Assembly (NCBI GenBank): GCA_964614375.1
Contig: CAZTLI010000284.1
Span: forward strand, 1 to 7,157
Origin: CAZTLI01 sp964614375
Lineage (GTDB): Bacteria > Chloroflexota > Anaerolineae > Aggregatilineales > Phototrophicaceae
Length of the DNA: 7,157 nucleotides
Reading direction: 5' to 3'
Numbering within the stretch: position 1 is the first letter of the stretch; each line of letters starts with the position of its first letter. Made by a program: the position numbers and the translations under genes. This document shows positions 4,204 through 7,157 of the stretch, one piece after another. The notes beneath the pieces were generated by a model. That model had not been told where the DNA came from and made no database searches. It saw only the letters and a list, made by a program, of their open reading frames with translations.

Positions 4204-6348
4204 ATGAGTGCAACAGCAGTGCCAAAGCCCGCAACAGCAGGAACAGGACGCACAGCAATTGCTGATACAGTCAGTTCTTATGTGAATGTGCGATCCGGGC
4301 CGGGGACGAATTATGCCGATATAGGGGATGTTCGTGATAAAAGGCTGCTTGTTTATTATCCGAATACCCGTACTTCCAGTGGTTGGGTTTGGATAGAACA
4401 GCGCGGTCTTGGTGGATGGGTATCCATCAGTGTAATCACCTTTGAAGATGTGGTAGCAGAGACGCCGGCTAGCCGTAAAGCGACACCCTATGATGGAAAA
4501 GTTGCAATCTGGCACTGGAAGGGCAGCAGCGTTCCCGAAACCTCTATCGAGCAGTTTGCTGCAAATCTGCGGCAGCGCGCCCCTAATGTCAAACAGGTGT
4601 GGGTCAAGACCAGTGATGGCAGCGATTGGCAGGGACGATTTGACGACAGCGCGTTGGCGATTAACAACGAAGCGAGTGTGGATCGCTGGGTGCAGGTATT
4701 GGAACAAAATGGCTTGGAATTTCATGCGTGGTGTGTGCCCAAAGGTGTGAATATTGATGCTGAAGCCGCTGTGATTAGCGCAGTGTGCAATCGCCCCGGC
4801 GTGAAGTCTATGATTTTGGATGTTGAACCCTACACGGGTTTCTGGGAGGGCGGACGGTCTGCGGTACGCCCTTTGATGCTGAAAATCCGGCAGTCTGTAC
4901 CCTCTGGCTTTCATATTGGTATGAGCATGGATCCCCGCCCCTGGCACTACGACAGCATATTCCCGGATGAGTGGTTTCCATTTATCAATAGTGTTCATCC
5001 ACAAGCCTACTGGTATACATTCCGTCGAACAGTCGATGAAGTCTTGCAGCAAACCTATGATACATGGGGCGGTTACGGTCATCCTATCATTCCCGCACTT
5101 CAGGGTGACGCGCCCGTTAGTGACCAGCAAGATGCCATTACCTTAGTGACCAATCGGCATGGCGCACAGGCCATTAGCTGGTGGCGCTATGGTGTGATTT
5201 CTAGCTATGCTGCGGTCAATACGGCGATAGACCCCAACAGCCCGACTGATCCCACGGGTGAACCGAATGAACATTTTACAGATGAGGTTATTATTCTGCC
5301 CGGTGGCGATGGTTTTCGCAGTGGTTCCTATACAGGGCGCAACGAATTTCAGCAATTTACAGGCGTGTATGGCTGGAACTTCTTTTACAAGGCAACCGAA
5401 TCGAATACCAGTAAGGTTTGGGCGGAGTGGAAGACGGAATTACCCGAATCGGGCACTTATCAGATTTCGACTTTTGTGCCCGGTTTGCACGCCACAACAC
5501 AAAAAGCGCGGTTCAAAATTCATGGCATTAAAGGCACAGACACCGAAGTCGTTGTCGAAATCGACCAGTCGAAACGCCGCAATGTCTGGGTATCGTTGGG
5601 CATTTTTGAACTGGTGAAAGGCGCACCGAATGCGGGTAAGGTGTTCCTCAATGACGTGACGCACGAGGTCGGGAAAGAAATTGCGTTCGATGCCATTCGC
5701 TGGCGGCGTATTGTCAGCACCGGCACACCAACCTCGCCGCCGCCTTCGCCACCACCACCGCCCGCGACAGGGCCGGGGCCGGACGTTATCAACGGGGTGT
5801 ATGTTGCCAATGGTTATGATTCGCCCGTAGGTACGGCGGCAGAACGCGCAGGAGACCGCGTGTGGCCTTCCGGGTGGCGCGATGCGACAGGTTTTGGGCC
5901 GAACACCGTCCAAGGGTACATCAATACCTATCGTTCCTATCATACAGGTGTTGATTTGAATGTGGGTTCTGGCCCGTATGATGATCGCGGTGTAGCGGTG
6001 TATTCACCAGCGAGTGGCGTCGTCATTTATCAGGCTGATTTGACACCCTGGGGCAATGTCACGATTATTCGCCACGATCCACTGCTGACACCGGGTGGGG
6101 CGGTGTATTACAGCCGATTCGGTCACATGCAGAATGTGATTGTACAGGTTGGGCAGCGTGTTACACGCGGTCAGCAGGTTGGTGAAATCGGCGATGGCGG
6201 CGGGCGTTTTATTCCACATCTCCACTTTGACATCAGCCCAACAACGGTTTTGGAGTTGAAGCCCGGAGATTGGCCCGGCATGGATTTAGCGCGGTTGTTG
6301 AAAAATTATGTCGATCCGCTGGCGTTTGTCCGCAACAATCGACCTTAA
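4204..6348 (+). CDS. Multidomain cell-wall hydrolase: SH3b, GH25-like barrel, golvesin-like domain, M23 peptidase
   Basis: A 714-residue protein. Residues about 20-80 form an SH3b domain (VNVRSGPGTNYADIGDV, then GWVSISVITF), a wall-binding type. Residues about 95-330 look like a glycoside-hydrolase TIM barrel. ILDVEPY carries a D206-x-E208 pair as in GH25 lysozymes, followed by MSMDPRP and SVHPQAYWY. Residues about 360-503 resemble the golvesin/xanthan-lyase C-terminal-like beta domain (EWKTELPESGTYQIS, EIDQSKRRNVWVSLG, IAFDAIRWRRI). A proline-rich linker (about 507-526) leads to a C-terminal M23/LytM endopeptidase (about 575-680) with H580-x3-D584, SRFGH641 and H672-x-H674, so zinc and catalytic residues are intact. 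The likely role is peptidoglycan cleavage, from motif knowledge. ATG 4204 has AGGAGG 6 nt upstream; a TTG at 4165 in the same frame has no such support. Neither start gives a signal peptide, so the export route is unclear. It is a single gene between two terminators. Confidence 0.87.
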   Translation: MSATAVPKPATAGTGRTAIADTVSSYVNVRSGPGTNYADIGDVRDKRLLVYYPNTRTSSGWVWIEQRGLGGWVSISVITFEDVVAETPASRKATPYDGKVAIWHWKGSSVPETSIEQFAANLRQRAPNVKQVWVKTSDGSDWQGRFDDSALAINNEASVDRWVQVLEQNGLEFHAWCVPKGVNIDAEAAVISAVCNRPGVKSMILDVEPYTGFWEGGRSAVRPLMLKIRQSVPSGFHIGMSMDPRPWHYDSIFPDEWFPFINSVHPQAYWYTFRRTVDEVLQQTYDTWGGYGHPIIPALQGDAPVSDQQDAITLVTNRHGAQAISWWRYGVISSYAAVNTAIDPNSPTDPTGEPNEHFTDEVIILPGGDGFRSGSYTGRNEFQQFTGVYGWNFFYKATESNTSKVWAEWKTELPESGTYQISTFVPGLHATTQKARFKIHGIKGTDTEVVVEIDQSKRRNVWVSLGIFELVKGAPNAGKVFLNDVTHEVGKEIAFDAIRWRRIVSTGTPTSPPPSPPPPPATGPGPDVINGVYVANGYDSPVGTAAERAGDRVWPSGWRDATGFGPNTVQGYINTYRSYHTGVDLNVGSGPYDDRGVAVYSPASGVVIYQADLTPWGNVTIIRHDPLLTPGGAVYYSRFGHMQNVIVQVGQRVTRGQQVGEIGDGGGRFIPHLHFDISPTTVLELKPGDWPGMDLARLLKNYVDPLAFVRNNRP

Positions 6349-6371
6349 CAAGAGCGACAACCCGGAATCAA

Positions 6372-6402
6372 AAAGTGGGCGTATCGAATATGCGCCCACT
6401 TT
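6372..6402. terminator. Bidirectional terminator between convergent genes
   Basis: A perfect 10-bp stem, AAAGTGGGCG (6372-6381) with CGCCCACTTT (6393-6402), extends inward by up to three more pairs around a small loop. On the minus strand it is followed by TTTTTGATT, and on the plus strand by an AT-rich tract. It lies between the wall hydrolase stop at 6348 and the MIP18-family stop at 6419. Confidence 0.9.
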
Positions 6403-6418
6403 ATGTTTATAACCGAAG

Positions 6419-6730
6419 TTAAAACAGTCCCCAGTCGTCAGCGACGCCTTCTTCCATCATGCTGGGATCCCACATTTCCATACCCATTTCAATTGTTGTG
6501 GGTACGCCGAGATAATCCTGTGCGGTGCGCCGGGATTGTTCGAGGAGCTGTGGCGCATACGGGCAGAACGGTGTGGTCATAATCATCGTGATGTGCGCGC
6601 GGTCGTCCATAATTGAAACATCGCGCACCAGACCAAGTTCGATAACGTTCATCCCGATTTCCGGGTCGATGACAGCACGCAGGGCCTCATACAGCCCTTC
6701 TTCTTTGCTCATTTTGGTAACTTCAGCCAT
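6419..6730 (-). CDS. MIP18/DUF59-family protein (Fe-S cluster assembly or metal-sulfur type)
   Basis: A 103-residue cytoplasmic protein that is nearly all one MIP18 (DUF59) domain. Evidence is the opening helix YEALRAVIDPE (D22-P-E24), NVIELGLVRDVSI, the strand AHITMIMTTPFCP with the family's conserved cysteine (C56), and a C-terminus EMWDPSMMEEG...WGLF like SUF-linked members. Family members (SufT, PaaD-like, CIAO2/MIP18 in eukaryotes) help mature Fe-S proteins, but no suf genes are visible here, so the exact client is unknown. The start at 6730 is preferred because GAGG (6737-6740, minus strand) lies 6 nt upstream; an upstream ATG that would add 16 residues has no such site. It is monocistronic in view, with its own promoter and a shared terminator. 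Confidence 0.9.
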   Translation of the reverse strand: MAEVTKMSKEEGLYEALRAVIDPEIGMNVIELGLVRDVSIMDDRAHITMIMTTPFCPYAPQLLEQSRRTAQDYLGVPTTIEMGMEMWDPSMMEEGVADDWGLF

Positions 6731-6768
6731 GAATATCCTCACTCTGCACATTTGGCCTATCTGACCGC

Positions 6769-6797
6769 ATAGTAGCATAACGCCAAAGAGGTGTCAA
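6769..6797 (-). promoter_or_regulatory. Sigma-70-type promoter of the MIP18-family gene
   Basis: On the minus strand a perfect TTGACA (6792-6797) is followed after 17 bp by TACTAT (6769-6774). The -10 is preceded by TGC, an extended -10. Transcription should begin near 6762, about 32 nt before the start codon. Confidence 0.75.
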
Positions 6798-6991
6798 TTT
6801 TTCAGAAATCCATTTTCTTTATAGCAGTCCTTGCCAGAATTTCTAATAGATTTTATAGACTCAGCTTATGTTCACGATGAAGTAAAATTGGGTGACACAG
6901 CATAGACAAATCTTACCCGAATTGATAGGTTTGAAGTCAAATAGTGCCGGAATCTGATGGATTTCTAACAATAATTAGCGCACATTCGAGT

Positions 6992-7005
6992 TTAACCGGG
7001 GTTAA
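6992..7005. repeat. TTAACC-GG-GGTTAA inverted repeat, possible operator
   Basis: Perfect 6-bp arms flank a 2-bp centre, about 70 bp upstream of the -35 at 7074. The half-site TTTAACC recurs at 7113-7119 and 7137-7143, around and after the predicted transcription start. This fits a regulator site but is not proof of one. Confidence 0.35.
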
Positions 7006-7020
7006 GGATTTTTACCCGTT

Positions 7021-7034
7021 AACGATAAACGATA
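7021..7034 (+). repeat. Tandem duplication of AACGATA
   Basis: Two adjacent exact copies (7021-7027 and 7028-7034) directly after the GTTAAC palindrome at 7018-7023. It is short and may be chance. Confidence 0.4.
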
Positions 7035-7057
7035 TGCGTCATGAGTTAATTTTTCAG

Positions 7058-7068
7058 ATGATTATCAT
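7058..7068. repeat. ATGAT-T-ATCAT inverted repeat next to the -35 box
   Basis: A perfect 5-bp inverted repeat with a single central base, ending 5 bp before the -35 at 7074. The position suits an operator or activator site. The core resembles the centre of the Fur box, but the outer positions do not match. Confidence 0.35.
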
Positions 7069-7073
7069 AAATA

Positions 7074-7102
7074 TTGACACCTCATAAGCCCGTTGCTATA
7101 CT
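7074..7102 (+). promoter_or_regulatory. Strong sigma-70-type promoter for a gene beyond the right edge
   Basis: A perfect TTGACA (7074-7079), a 17-bp spacer and TATACT (7097-7102, five of six matches), with TGC before the -10 making it extended. The predicted start is near 7109, so the leader of the unseen downstream gene is at least about 48 nt. Confidence 0.75.
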
Positions 7103-7157
7103 CGGACTAGACTTTAACCGTAGGGTATGAAGCAAATTTAACCCGCATTAAAAATCA

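Larger units (their letters stand above)
6798..7157. other. Non-coding AT-rich region upstream of a gene beyond the window
   Basis: No open frame with a recognisable product or ribosome binding site lies in these 360 bp on either strand. It contains a weak plus-strand promoter-like pair (TTGCCA 6831-6836, 17 bp, TATAGA 6854-6859), several small palindromes, a 7-bp tandem duplication, TTTAACC motifs and a strong plus-strand promoter at 7074-7102. It looks like the regulatory region and 5' leader of a gene starting after 7157. Confidence 0.55.

Noticed and set aside
4153..5130. Long minus-strand open frame antisense to the wall hydrolase
   Set aside because: It lies entirely opposite a gene with clear domains, gives a Cys/His-rich low-complexity product and has no ribosome binding site.
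5440..5943. Minus-strand frame with an Arg/Trp-rich stretch
   Set aside because: It is the reverse reading of the proline-linker coding region of the hydrolase gene; the composition is explained by that.
6831..6859. Promoter for a small RNA or gene in the right-end intergenic region
   Set aside because: TTGCCA-17-TATAGA is acceptable, but no open frame, stable RNA fold or terminator follows, so no gene is called.
7054..7072. Fur box at the right-end promoter
   Set aside because: Only the central 11 bases resemble the Fur consensus (10 of 11); the outer positions mostly mismatch, giving about 11 of 19 overall.
1..7157. CRISPR arrays, insertion sequences, phage or integration sites at the tRNA gene
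   Set aside because: No regularly spaced repeats, transposase or integrase, and no second copy of the tRNA 3' end was seen.

Overview
The window is 7,157 bp of bacterial chromosome of roughly even base composition, with a short-intergenic, operon-like layout. No phage, IS, CRISPR or rRNA sequence was seen. Gene content (selenocysteine-type SelD, an SH3/GH25-like/golvesin-like/M23 wall hydrolase, a stand-alone FtsK-like ATPase and a MIP18-family protein) looks like Chloroflexota, Anaerolineae-like. That placement is inference from protein style, not from a marker gene.

Layout: (1) 1-105 is the C-terminal tail of a plus-strand gene, perhaps an LCP/LytR-family protein, closed by a hairpin terminator it shares with a convergent gene. 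(2) 182-1534 (minus) is an FtsK/SpoIIIE-like P-loop protein interrupted by a run of exactly 100 N, which probably stands for a larger unknown gap that removed its nucleotide-binding core. (3) 1680-2192 (plus), divergent from it, is a small lipoprotein of unknown role. (4) 2228-2301 (minus) is tRNA-Pro(GGG), with its own extended -10 promoter and a terminator shared with the lipoprotein gene. (5) 2542-3627 (plus) is selD. Its catalytic residue is encoded by an in-frame TGA at 2602-2604, followed directly by a SECIS-like hairpin, so conventional gene calling would cut the protein down to a start after the active site. (6) 3649-4077 (plus) is an unrecognised 142-residue protein 21 bp behind selD, ended by a strong terminator. 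(7) 4204-6348 (plus) is a four-domain cell-wall hydrolase with no visible signal peptide. (8) 6419-6730 (minus) is a MIP18/DUF59-family Fe-S assembly-type protein with a near-consensus promoter. (9) 6798-7157 is non-coding and holds a strong plus-strand promoter for a gene beyond the window, surrounded by palindromes and repeated TTTAACC motifs.

The best-supported unusual item is the selenoprotein SelD. Selenophosphate synthetase makes the selenium donor needed for its own Sec codon, so expression should depend on selenium supply and on selA, selB and selC elsewhere in the genome. The other genes look like ordinary housekeeping or envelope functions. I found no convincing new multi-gene system. 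The least explained items are the selD-linked small gene, the leaderless wall hydrolase and the regulatory-looking right end.
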